64,000 bases of DNA from Carallia brachiata (Eukaryota; Streptophyta; Magnoliopsida; Malpighiales; Rhizophoraceae): the NCBI GenBank assembly GCA_021464245.1, contig JADCRB010000074.1, positions 1,756,208 to 1,820,207 on the forward strand, written 5' to 3'. Of the stretch, positions 12,601 to 24,252 are shown in pieces. The translations under genes and the position numbers were made by a program. The number at the start of each line of letters is the position of its first letter. The first letter of the stretch is position 1. The notes under the pieces were generated by a model. The model was given only the letters and a program-made list of their open reading frames with translations. It had not been told where the DNA came from and searched no databases.

Positions 12601-14449
12601 GGCAGCATATGAATCAGCCGTAACCGTAGGTGTATTATTCAATTGAGTGAATTTGTATACAAAACAATTGTTGTTAAATCATAGATGTTAAATACAGATT
12701 CTTCGGGCAATATTTTTGCTTGAAAAGTAATGAGAGTGAAGCACAATCATGTTCTCATGTTTGCCAGCGTAGTCCTTACACAATGATGTTTAAATTTTAA
12801 GAGAATTTGCAGAAGAGAGCATACACATTAGCTAAGAAATGTTTTGAATTACCAGCCAAACAAAGAATATCAAGAAAATCGTTATTTTGTTTTTTGATTT
12901 TTGTTTTTTTTTTCTTGATGAGAGAGAGCAGAGGAAACCATAACCAGAGGAGAAGAAGAAGACACCTGAAATTGACTTAAAAAATTATTTATTAAAAAGA
13001 ATTTTAAACAATTAGATATCATTACGTAACTTATAATATAATCGAATGATAAGAAAAGATTTATGTAGACAATTAAAATTAAATTTAAAATTAATATTTT
13101 GTTGTTGTTCTGTAAGAAGAGAACTCCACTTTTGATCCATTATGGCATGTAAATTTTGGGCTATATATGTATGGATTGAGTTACGAAAGATTGTTGTAGT
13201 ATAATAATTAAAAGATTTTATTTGTACTATTAGATCATAAATTTAAATTTTTACTAAAATATTTAGTAAGGCTACATTTATATTTGATTTTATACAATTG
13301 TGAGAAAAATTAATAATTTTTATTAGGTACTGTGAGATTTATTTTTTCGTAAAATTTGATGCAAACATAGGTAAATTGAGTTAATTTATGGTTAATGGTC
13401 TACAAAGAATCATTTGCATTCCCAAAAAAAAAGAATCCACGATCTTCGAGGAATCACCCCACATCGCAGATTCTTCGTTAATCATTCTAGTTAAGAAAAG
13501 CATTTCTCGACAGCAAGTTCTTAACGTGTGCCATAACAAGAAGCGCTTTTTTTTTTTGGTTTTTCCCCTCATCCTTTGATGGGATGCAAATTCGCCTTGG
13601 ATCTCATAACACCGCAGAATTGGCTTCCTAATCACATCATTGTCTATGCCTACTTTTTCTTATTTCACAGCATAAATGTGTGATGGTCCAGAAATCTTAA
13701 TATCATGCCTTTATCACTCTTCTCATTGTTTGCTATTCTGGTCTTAGTCTTATTTAATGGACAAAAATCAATAGTAAAATGCCCCATACTCTTTGGTAAA
13801 TGTCACATGAAACATATTTTCTTGAGAGTTGGATACAGCAAAGAATCAGATTTAGCACTAAATTGATAAAATAAATATATAGAATTTAAGGTCTCTAATC
13901 AACCTTTGGTTCGTCTTTCCTAATATTTTGTTACTATACTCTGTTTTTTTCTTTCTCTTTTTTCTTTTTTCTGGGAATAGAAATTTGGGGCTGTTTTCAG
14001 TATCCACAGTGTTTTTATTTTTGTGTTTTTTTAAATTAATTGATTCGATGAGATTTAAACTTGAAACCTACGCCCTAAATTAAGAAAGTATATGACATAC
14101 TTATACTAAGACATTTATGACATTAATTCCTATTTCTTCTGGAAATTTCCAAATGATAATAATGAAATGATCGTAATCATTCATATGGAAACTCAAAGGC
14201 CTGAAATTTTTTTAACATGTCTTGCTGTGGGAGGAGACTAATCTGCACAAAAGGAATTTTCCTTCTGTGATAGAATAAAATTAAGAAAAAGAAACACTTT
14301 AATGCTGGGCACATTTTGGGAGGAATAGCTCTGTACTACTATGATTTTCTAGGCATCAAAAACCACAACGTAAGCGTTTTTAATAAATTGAAGAACTATG
14401 AATTGCATCCAATAATCCTAAGCATTTAATCATCTTTTACGTCAAAAAA

Positions 14450-14510
14450 TTAAAGCTAATGAGAGGGTTTTTTTTTTATAATAAAAAAAAAACCCTCTCA
14501 TTAGCTTTAA
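14450..14510. repeat. Perfect 28-bp inverted repeat with 5-nt loop
   Basis: Arms 14450-14477 and 14483-14510 are exact reverse complements (TTAAAGCTAATGAGAGGG plus ten T, and its mirror) around the spacer ATAAT. A transcript would fold into a fully paired hairpin. It may be a foldback repair product, a minimal MITE or a young hairpin locus. Confidence 0.9.
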
Positions 14511-14670
14511 TAGGTTATGGTAATTTTTAAAGGTAAGTTACTTATTTCTTTTGGAAATCAAAATTTCCTTCATTTCTTCCAAGAAACAAAAAATCATAGT
14601 TGTTATTTCATTCAATTCAACTTTTCATGTTTAATTCCAAGTTTTTTTTTTTTTTTGACATAAGTTTTTT

Positions 14671-14694
14671 GTGTGTGTGTGTGTGTGTGTGTGT
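14671..14694 (+). repeat. (GT)12 microsatellite
   Basis: Twelve uninterrupted GT units, seen directly, following a T-rich tract in intergenic DNA. Confidence 0.95.
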
Positions 14695-15790
14695 CATTAC
14701 GTGTGGAAATCAACAAGGAGAAAAATATATGGTTTAATTAAGTTTAACGATGATTTCAATTTAAATAATAATACATTGAAAATATGCAATATGTTTTTCT
14801 TTTCATAATTCTTATTTTAATTTTCTATGGTATATGGATCCATTATATACACCGTGCGATTGGTAATATCGTTGTTACGCTCATGGTCACATGTGTAATA
14901 TGTTTTTTTTTTTTTTCTATAACTAAAGTTTTATTTTTTTTTTCCTATTTAGAAACCTAAAGTGAAGTTCAATATGCGCGGATATATGACTATTGAGTAG
15001 TATGTTGTAACTCTGTTTTTTTCCCCATGTATTCCCTACATCTTGCTAAATAATTTACGCACCAAAGTAGCTGATATTCCAATTAACAACCATTGATGCA
15101 ATTAAACTAATTAATTATAATAAATAATGTGCTAGTTTGTATGATTCTTTCTATTCGGAGAAATAAAGATTTGTGGCAATCCAGCTCAACATTTGTACAT
15201 CGTTACCTTCGGTGTGGCTACACCCATCAATTATTAATAATAAACCTTTATGCATTTGCATGGTGGTCTCATTTGAATAATGTTGTTGAATCTTTCAATA
15301 TATATGTGGTGCCAGTATTTTCATCCTTTTTACTTTATACCTAACAATATTTGTGAACTTAGGGTGGTGCATTTATTCATTAGAATTACTACCAATAAGG
15401 ACTTAGCATAGATGAGTCTGGTGGGAGGCCACCCTTCCACCGAAAACCCGTCCTATTTCTCATCTCTCCTCTTTTATATGATGATCTTGTCATATTTTCT
15501 ACAAAAAATTAAAAAAAAAAAAAAAATCACCACCAACGGCATGCTGGAATCCACCCAGTGGCATATGGAGGAAGCCGGCAATGTTGTACGATCATCTCAA
15601 TAGAAACAGCTAAAGAATGCATTTTCTATAAATTGTTATCTAGTTAACGGGTCAGGTGTCCAATCTGAAATTTAAATTTCTCTTGACATGAAATGCCAAC
15701 TAAGATCAAGCATAAAAGCCAAGTGCCTAATGTGACCAATTCTACCAATAAGTTATAACGTCGCATACTAGATATATATATATATTTTGG

Positions 15791-16290
15791 GGAATAAGCA
15801 TTTTTTTAGTCCTAAACTTTTAAGTTTTTTTACGTTTGAGTCCTAAATCTTTTTAACATTTCATTTGAGTCTTAAACCTTTTGATATTCTACTAAATCAG
15901 TCCTTCCATTTAACAAAAATGATCAATCTATTAAAAAATAATTTTAACTTTACAAAAAATTATTTAAAAAAGATTAAATATATGAATTGAATGTCTTTTC
16001 TATAAAAAATATGCATATTACCTATTTAATTCGTATATTTGTTAATTAAAAAAATATTTAATATGCATATTTTGTTGATAAAAAAAATATTTAATTCATG
16101 TATTTAAACTTTTTTAAATGATTTTTATTAAATTAAACTCACTTATTAATGGATTGATTACTTTTTGTAACTTAAAGGACTGATATAGTAAAAAATCAAA
16201 AGGTTTAGAACTCAAATGAAATGTTAAAAAGGTTTAGAACTCAAACGTAAAAAAATCTAAAGGTTTAGGACCTAAAAAATGCTTATCCCT
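15791..16290. mobile_element. 500-bp Mutator-like MITE with 9-bp target-site duplication
   Basis: The ends are long terminal inverted repeats. The left end reads GGAATAAGCATTTTTTTAGT; the right end, reverse-complemented, reads AGGGATAAGCATTTTTTAGG. The complementarity continues inward for more than 100 bp around the words GTCCTAAAC, ACGTTTGAGT and ATTTCATTTGAGT. Both flanks carry the same nine bases ATATTTTGG (15782-15790 and 16291-16299). Nine-base duplications with long inverted repeats are the hallmark of Mutator superfamily elements. The interior is AT-rich with no transposase, so it is non-autonomous. Confidence 0.85.
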
Positions 16291-16299
16291 ATATTTTGG

Positions 16300-17948
16300 C
16301 CTATAATTGATAGTCTCAAGTTTTAAATCTTAGTATGTGTGTCCGGTTGGTCATCAATATAATACTCTTCAATTAGTTTTTCTGCTTGAATATTTCTGGT
16401 ATTAAATCAATTGTAAGTTAATTTTTCTTCCCCCCTTTTGGGTCTGCCCTGAGTCCTTTCCTGACCCGAGAATTTCTAACCGTTTCATCTATTTTTTTAA
16501 GATTTTTTCCTCAATAATATTTTCAGTATAATTAAATCTTATTGCTTCTTTGTGCTCGAAAAATGAAGCTGATAAAGCATTGTTGTGAGAATTGGATTGG
16601 ACTAGAAGTCACACTGAGAAAACCAGAAATCTTCAATTGGGTTCGGCCATAAAATCTAAGAGAAGTCAAAATTAAATAGAAAAACCGGTCAAACATGGTT
16701 GAATCAGGAAAGTTGGGAAAAAAATAGAAGAAAAATTGGGTCTTGTTCGTGCTTTGGTCAGTTTTACATAAAAAATAACGAAAATTATAATTTAACCCAT
16801 AAATTTTTTTACCTTATAATTGATACATAAATGTTATTCAAACTTGCATATGACCCATGACTCATAGTTTTTATCTAAATTTGTAATTTAATTAGTAAAA
16901 CTACATTTTAATAGACAATCAAGAGTCTGCATAGGTTTCTCGATAGTTTTATTTGCAACCATGAAAATTGTTGTTCATTTAAAATATATCGTGTATAATT
17001 GCTATTTTTTGTTGTTTCAATTCCAAATAAATTATATATATTTAGTATTAAATACTTATTTGACCAATTCAGTTCATAGTGTAATTAACTAAACAAGTTT
17101 AACCTTTAATCCTCTGATTTTTCATTCGATAAATAGTTTTGGTTTGACAACATCAAGCCAGGTTCTCTCAATTTTCACTTATCATATGCATTATTTTGCA
17201 GCATTGCTCAACACCTCTAGTAAAGATGGAGCTTGGGCACCCAAAATAAATGGTCCCACAGGATTTCGCCACAATGTCATTCCCCGCAGATACCAGAAAA
17301 TTGTGGCATTTTTTTTTCTTTTATGGGGTAAACCAACAAATCACAGCGGAGGTAGTCAATTGGCAGACCATGGCGCGGAAGACAGAAAGAAGATTAAAAA
17401 GAGAAACCCAATCGTTACTATTATGACAAGTATGTTAAATACACTTTAAGAGTTCTTTATTTCAATTTCACCACTTCAATTGATTTTGGAGTCACATAAC
17501 ATTATAAGAACCAAAAAAGTACTTCACCTAGCGGACAGTATGGTTTGTCTGTGCCCCCGAGACGCGAACCCAAGGTTGTCAAAATTAAGAAAGAAAAAAT
17601 TAGAATTTTATACAAAAAATAATTTAAAATATTTTAAAGTAATATAAATTATTAATAATTAAATTAAAAAATAAAAAATTAATAAATTATTTATATTATT
17701 AAATAAAATTATATTATTATTTTGATATTATTTAAACAATTATACAATGATGTTGAAATAAATAAATAAATGAAGCTACAGTAGCGTAAGGCCAAACCGC
17801 ACCCATCATGTCCGTTGATCCAACGGATCTGAGCAATCTTCAGCCACCGCAATTGATCCAGCCGTTCAATGACAAATTTATTTTATGAGCCTTGTCCCTT
17901 GGTATAAGCGTTTTTTGTTGTTGTTAATTTCTAAGTTGCAGGTTGCTT
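16300..17948. other. Intergenic region and PLATZ upstream region
   Basis: AT-rich DNA without recognisable genes. An open frame at 17144-17449 shows no domain and is not supported. The last part (about 17770-17948) is less AT-rich and probably forms the PLATZ promoter. Confidence 0.45.
17811..17827. promoter_or_regulatory. Palindrome upstream of PLATZ
   Basis: TCCGTTG-ATC-CAACGGA: perfect 7-bp arms around three bases, about 290 bp upstream of the proposed PLATZ start codon. Palindromes of this CCGTTGGATC-like type are frequent near plant genes. It could bind a dimeric regulator; the binding protein is unknown. Confidence 0.35.
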
Positions 17949-17985
17949 ATCTCTCTCCTCTCTCTCTTGGTTCTCTCTCTCTTGT
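17949..17985 (+). promoter_or_regulatory. CT-rich leader of PLATZ
   Basis: A CT-repeat tract (TCTCTCTCCTCTCTCTCTTG and continuing) lies about 120-150 bp before the proposed start codon. Such tracts are typical of plant 5' UTRs. It supports transcription starting upstream, with the first intron at 18102-18252. Confidence 0.4.
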
Positions 17986-18098
17986 TTATTGGTCTTTTCA
18001 ATCTTCTTCTCCATTATCATCTGTTGAAAGTTCAACAATTCTTTTACTAGAGAATCACATTCTTTCAAGGACCCATTGTTTCGAATTCTTCTCTGAAA

Positions 18099-19497
18099 AT
18101 GGTAAATGTTGTACTTTGGTCATTCACCTTCTCTCCATTATTTCACTCCATGGATGGGTACTGGGCAATGGTTTATTTATATTTTCCTGTTTGATTTTTT
18201 TTTTGGTGTTTTACATAACAAATATGTTTTTGGGGTTATTGTTTTCTGACAGGAAACAATGCTGGTGCCTCCATGGCTAGAGTCATTGCTGAGCACCGAC
18301 TTTTTCTCTGTCTGTCGAACTCACAGAGATGCAGCGAGGAGTGAATGCAACATGTATTGCTTGGACTGCGAAGGCGACGCATTCTGTTTCTATTGTCGTT
18401 CTTCCAAGCACAAGGATCATCAAGTAATTCAGGTGGGTTCATTTGCCATTTTATGTTTTTTGTCCTAATCATCTGGTCAATATGACTCATTGGTATCATA
18501 TCATCGAATTCTAGCTTGGGCAATGAGGCTTTGTTTATAAGGCTAATTATCTTGATTTCTTGTAATGGGGTTTCGTTTCTGTGTATTTTTTTCTTTGTGT
18601 GATTGGGTAGATAAGGAGATCATCCTATCATGATGTTGTGAGAGTTGCAGAGATTCAAAAGGTATTGGACATTACTGGAGTTCAAACCTATGTGATAAAC
18701 AGCGCCAGAGTCTTGTTTCTCAATGAGAGGCCACAGCCGAAATCTGGGAAGGGAGTTGCTCACGTTTGTGAAATTTGTGGGAGAAGCCTGTTGGACACGT
18801 TTCGTTTTTGTTCATTGGGATGTAAGGTTGGCATTTGCCTCAAAACTCTCTCTCTCTCTTTCTTTCCCCTCCCCTCCCTAGCATCGATCTCATCAAACAC
18901 CATTCACAACTCATCAAATGGTCACAAATTTTTGTTCATCTTGCATACACACACCCAAGACCCCACATTTCACACGCCATCAACATCATAACAACCCACC
19001 ATTATCATCCACCTTAACTTGCCCATCACATATGATGGCTTAACGTTCACTAACCCTCCCAATAGAGATAGCATCACCATCGCCTTTCTTTATTCACAAT
19101 GACTGTGAAAAACTGCCCATCATTATAGCCTCGAATGCGACGTTGTAATTTTTTTAAAGCCATTTTGATGACCAACTCAATGACATAATAAAAAACATAA
19201 ATTAATCGAATTTGGTGTTTTTTTTACAATATTGTTTGACATTTTGCTTTTGACAACTTGTTTTAGCTTGTAGGAATAAAGAGAAATATTGGTGATGCAA
19301 GCTTCACCTTAGAGGCTAAGAATGAGGTGTTAAAGGAAAGTGAAGAAGGCAAATCAAAAATATTAGTCCCATCAAGAAAGGGTGAAGAATTGCGTGAAGG
19401 CTCACAACAAGACATTTACCCGCCCACGCCGCCTCCACCTCCTTCAAGTGCAAGAAGAAGGAAAGGCATCCCTCATAGGGCACCTTTTGGGTCTTAG
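18099..19497 (+). CDS. PLATZ zinc-binding transcription factor
   Basis: Exons 18253-18432, 18611-18826 and 19267-19497 encode [11 protein letters not shown], a B-box-like cluster (C-R-T-H, C-L-D-C, C-F-Y-C, H-K-D-H) and [12 protein letters not shown]. The core continues with [19 protein letters not shown] and the second Cys cluster C-E-I-C...C-S-L-G-C-K. The tail is basic and proline-rich. From the ATG at 18259 the protein has 206 residues. An upstream exon ending exactly in ATG (18099-18101, followed by GTAAAT) would splice in frame to add M-E-T, giving 209. PLATZ proteins bind A/T-rich DNA with zinc, repress transcription and, in cereals, interact with RNA polymerase III. The tail is less conserved. 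No frame damage. Confidence 0.93.
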
Positions 19498-22400
19498 AGT
19501 TGTTTGCCTCTGCCCTCAAAAAAACAAAAAATATAGTACATTCAACCCATCATTTCTTGCACAAACTACTCTTTGTGTGTGGGTCACTGTCACAACTGAA
19601 GAAGCGGAGATACCCTTCTGGTTTTGGTGCGTCCAAGAAACCAAAAGGGTTAAGCAAGTTCCTTCCCCTCCCCACCTCTTTTGATTGGGTTTGGGCCCCA
19701 TATACAACAAAATTCTCTTGTCAAGGAGTAATAATGCACAATTGTTATTGATTGGTGCGATGTGTATATTGCCCATTGTTCTAAAAACATTAAAGCAAGT
19801 CTTTGTGGAGTCTGTTTTATAGTTTTCATGGGGCCCGCCAGCCACATGGGCCGTTTACATAAAGAAACAATGACTTTTATCGTTTGATGCTTCCTATCTA
19901 TTAAACGGAAAAAATGGATTGAATTACTCTCATACTATTATACTAAAGAAATGTGTCCCATTAAACTATCAGTTTGCTGCTTTATTTATTGTTTGATGTC
20001 CTTAGATTATTAGGTATTAGTTTTTAATTTTTGATTTCAATAGCTATTTAACTTGATAATTTAGTTTTACAACATAGTCATTATGGGAAGATGTTTTATC
20101 ATGAAAAAAATTTACTGTTACCGCTCGAGAGGTATTTAGGTAATAATTTAATATATATTTTTTTATATTGATCTGAGTTCAAGTTCTCGTATTGATATCT
20201 GATCCTCTACAAATTAGGGATTTGTTGTCGAGTGTGCGGTAATAGTTTTAAAACTCTTTAATACTGTAATCGGATGTAAAAAATATACGTTCAGACTCAT
20301 CATTGTTTAGCTAGTAAGTCTGTTCTTTTAGAGTAGTTAAATGAGGTAATTGAAATAAGAGTATTTTCCAACTTCCACTTACAGATCTGATCGAAATATT
20401 TGCAATTAATTTTTTTTTTCCAAAAAATAATCCCCTTCCCTTGTATATACATAATATGAAATATATATGTAATATTTTTCATTGTTCTTGCATGCAACTT
20501 TGGGCATGAAAATTATATTCGCTATAAAAGAGAGCCGATAAGCGTTTTTTTTTTTTTTGGGTTTAAATAAGCGTAATATTTTTAAGTGCACTTCTACGCT
20601 TTAACCAAATTAAGAAGCTACAGAATTAGGTAGAGTGGATGTCGATTGATGGCAACTTACAATGGGAGTTCTTGGAGTGCATCTTCCACGATTCAGCTTA
20701 AAAAGGGAGGTGAATACCAAATAATCTTTGCCAATATTAAATGATAGAATAGGGGCGCGCTTCAAGGTCCCATGATCGGAACATATAATAATTAGTCCAA
20801 TAATTGAAGTTCTTGTCCCAGAAAAAAAGGAGCCTTTTTTTTATGTGTATATATATATGATTTGAACTACTACAACTTGGTTTGTATATAAAAAAAAAAG
20901 AGTTAATTTTGTACAATGAATGTGTAACCTCTTCAAGTATGTGATGTATTCCTTTTTTTTTTTAAAAAAAAAACTATTACAATATATAGATTATTATATA
21001 TGATTTTTTTCAGAGGAGATGACAAAATTATCATATTAAAATTGGAATCTCCTTCCTCTTCTTATTATATATGATAAAAGCGTGATGACATTATTGTTCC
21101 AAAACTACATCTTCACATTAAATTTGTTGCCAAATATGGAAATTTGATATCTATGATATATTTTACTGAAATAATTGCTGTACCAAAAGAAAAACATAAT
21201 TGGAAAAACAATTAGTGTACAAATCTTTTTCAAGAAAGTTGCAAAATATGACGTGCGATAGCTAAAATATTTTTTCATCTATTTAAAGGTCTATTAGAAT
21301 ACGAGTTATATAATGAAATAATTTTTTTTTCATAAATTTCACAATTTATTTATAGGATTAGAATTAAGACGTCCAAAATAAATCTTTTCTGATAATTAAA
21401 ACTCCAATACTTTCACAATAAAAATCTATATTCTAACCATTGGATGACGTCTATATATTTATCTTTTAACACGAGTTTTACACGTGAGAATAAGTGATCA
21501 ATAAGAAAACGACCAAAAGTCATAAATTGTATCAATTTGTTCTGTGTAGTCCATTAGTGTCCTTGCCCTCCACGTTCGGTTTCTGTATCATTCCATTGAA
21601 TATTGATTAATGGATGCCAACGAGCAACGATGAATTGAATAGACTTTACTTTAGATCCATCGTGGTACAGCAGCTGGACAACAACGCAATATTCTTCGAC
21701 AGTTTCGAAAGGCTCTGATGTGTCATTACTCACTACACTTTTGTTAAAAAAAAAAAAATTCATAACTTATACATATGTAAAGGAAATGAATAAGAAGTAA
21801 GATTTGAATGACTTTCCATTTGGATTTAATGGCCAGTATTTGGGTAGGCTACACTCACTGATTTTATTACCCATTAATATGATGAAAGCATTAAACTAGG
21901 CCGTGCAACCCCCACGAAATCCCCACCAATCCACCATAGAAGCTGGCCCAATTCTGCATGTGGCTCCATTAATTTATGAAAGCCCACAGGTTGTGAACGC
22001 ACACATGTAAATCCAACCTGCCAGCAGTTACTTCCCCCGCCCAAATGCTCTAGTCTCGATGACCATTCCTTATCAAAGAGATTTTCTCTCAGAGTCCCAA
22101 CAAAGAATTTGGGAAGCTAAAAGACAAACACGACGCCACGGGTGAAGGGGAAAGGGGTGGGTGTTGGGCCAGTTAAACTTGTTTCCAACTTTCAGTATTT
22201 TCACTTTGATAATTTACATGAAAATTTCTTTGTATTTTATAAACTCACATTGGCATCTCATGTGATCTATTAGTATTGCTTACAAGAAAGCATGAAATTC
22301 TCAATCAATTGTTCTCGTGCAAGGGAAGTCTAAGTCAGCAATAGAGGCCATCCACAACAGTAGTAACAGAAAAATCAACTAAGAGGATACCGTTTAACTG

Positions 22401-22544
22401 CAGTGGTGAAAAATATATCTATTCTCTTATATAGTGAGATCTAAATCCAGTTCTCCCCCTCATTTGACTCTGGGTTACATATCAAGAAAAGTCAATTACG
22501 AGAAAATTAGAACGAAAATTTAGTAAGGCAGCAATCCACTAGCA
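19498..22544. other. PLATZ 3' UTR, intergenic region, ATL 3' region
   Basis: The first 300-400 bases have balanced composition and are probably 3' UTR. About 19900-21800 is AT-rich with homopolymer tracts and no domain-bearing frame. The last several hundred bases before 22545 are probably the 3' UTR of the minus-strand RING gene. Confidence 0.4.
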
Positions 22545-23350
22545 CTAGCCACTCCGGCCCATCCGCGACTGCGAAAAAGTCCTCAATAGCCTTGAAGACA
22601 CACGATCAAACCTCATCATGGCAAATCCGCCCTTCAAAGAAGTAGATGAAGAAGAACAAGAAGAATTTTGTCTCCCTCTCTCTATGTCAACAACAACGAA
22701 AGTTTGATCCATAGACAAAGATCGTTTCAACCCCATAAAATGTTGCCCTTTCCTTCCCGTAGGCAACGCTAGTGAAAGGCTATGTCCCAGCAAAACATTA
22801 GATTGCTGCGAATTTGAAGCACTAACAATACCTTGGCCAACACCGGCACATGCATCTCCTTGTTCATATAACTGGACTGAAATTTGAGCCTCCTGATCGC
22901 TTGATAATTCACCAGTATACCCATTTACCACAGAAGTGATTGGAGCTCGGCAAATTGGGCAGCTTTTATGTGCCAAGAACCAATCGTCAATGCAGGGGAC
23001 ATGAAACAAATGGTCACAGCTAGGCAACAAACGTATTTTCTCTCCTTCCTCGAGCTCACCTAAACAAATGACGCACTCCCTTTGGTCAACTCGAAGCGAA
23101 TTGCCATTTTCTCTGGAATATGAGTAAATTGGGATTGCATTAAGGAGATGTTGTTCAAGCCCTTTTTGCGTTTGAACTCCTTGTATTTGCCGTGAGGCAG
23201 AATTGCCACTTGTTTGCCGTCTTATGCAATATCTTACCATATCAAATGGTATGCCAATATCGCCATAGATGTGGCCCCCACGCCTGCCAGTGAGATGAGC
23301 AGTGGAGTGAAGAACGACGAAGGATCTGAAGGTGAACCCTTGTCATCCAT
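22545..23350 (-). CDS. ATL-family RING-H2 E3 ubiquitin ligase, frame interrupted
   Basis: Two overlapping minus-strand frames. The first starts M-D-D-K-G-S-P-S-D-P at 23350 and runs through a hydrophobic membrane segment (T-P-L-L-I-S-L-A-G-V-G-A) to A-Y-H-L-I, then hits a stop. The second (23240-22545, 231 residues) starts M-V-R-Y-C-I-R-R and carries a complete RING-H2 finger: C56-x2-C59, C75, H77, H80, C83, C94-x2-C97. Trp87 lies between ligands as in ATLs. ATLs are normally intronless single-pass membrane E3 ligases with the order membrane segment, basic patch, RING. Here that order is present but a one-base loss near 23240 splits it. Read as written, only the soluble RING part could be made from the internal ATG. 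The C-terminus is Ser-rich. The break is either genuine or a sequence error. Confidence 0.85.
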
Positions 23351-24214
23351 GGAGCATCACTCTGTGGAAGACTCTTTCCAAGCAGAAGAAGGACCGATAC
23401 AAAATTTGCAGTTTTGTTAAAGAAGTTTGGTTTTTGTAGTTAAATTGGACATGAAATGGCCATCAGGCTGTGGTTTAAATAAGAAACAGAAACACGGAGA
23501 TAGGCAAGACACAGGCGAGATAGTCACTGGGTCAGCAAACAGTGTGAAGACAATTTGGTTTGTTCCTACAAAGGTGGGGGACACAGCATGTGCTAAATTG
23601 ATTACTCTAGATATTCAAAGAGCTTTTTGTACACGTGGTATTCCGGGATGCGAAAGCTATGAGGTGTGGTTTAGAATTTGACAGGTACCATAACAAATTT
23701 GCCAGGAGAACCTGCATTTTTTTTAACTAATGACGTGGTGAAATTGATGGCCAGGAAAACATGTACCAATAAATATGATTTGTCGGTGGTACAAAAGTGG
23801 CCTCCTGCGTCGGAAAGCAATATTAGTTGAACGAACAGCTTCGATAAAATTGACCAAAACTAGACGAGCGCAACACCTACGCACTTAAAAAGTCATTAGA
23901 AAGATTTGGGAATTATTGAAATTGCAAGAGCTCGAGTTGGTTCTATCGATCCTGCATTGATCACCAGAGGCATTTTGAGGTTAGAGGATGAGCTGGCATC
24001 GATCACCTTTTCTTTTCTTTTGTTTTGTTTCTCTTGTTTTTTAATGGATCAACGTTATCCTTTTGAAGTCAATAATATTATCTTTTTTCATTATCATAAG
24101 TTGAATCAGTCTGGCCAACATTATTAAATTTTTTTTTTTAAAAAAGTGATGATTGCCGGGAAACGCAAGTTATGGATTTGGACATGGGGGCATTGGTAGT
24201 TGATTCTCCCGCCT

Positions 24215-24252
<38 letters not shown>

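Larger units (their letters stand above)
8521..15790. other. Gene-poor AT-rich region
   Basis: No protein domain recognised on either strand. It holds a 25-bp tandem duplication (9646-9695), a possible SINE remnant (9525-9612), poly-T/A tracts, a perfect 28-bp inverted repeat (14450-14510) and a GT microsatellite (14671-14694). Short open frames, such as those at 10942-11154, 11554-11782 and 15129-15344, look random. Confidence 0.5.

Noticed and set aside
17144..17449. 101-residue plus-strand open frame
   Set aside because: No recognisable domain, no supporting splice or promoter context, and biased toward chance composition; lies in intergenic DNA.
18236..18523. 95-residue minus-strand frame
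   Set aside because: Exact antisense shadow of the PLATZ zinc-finger exon.
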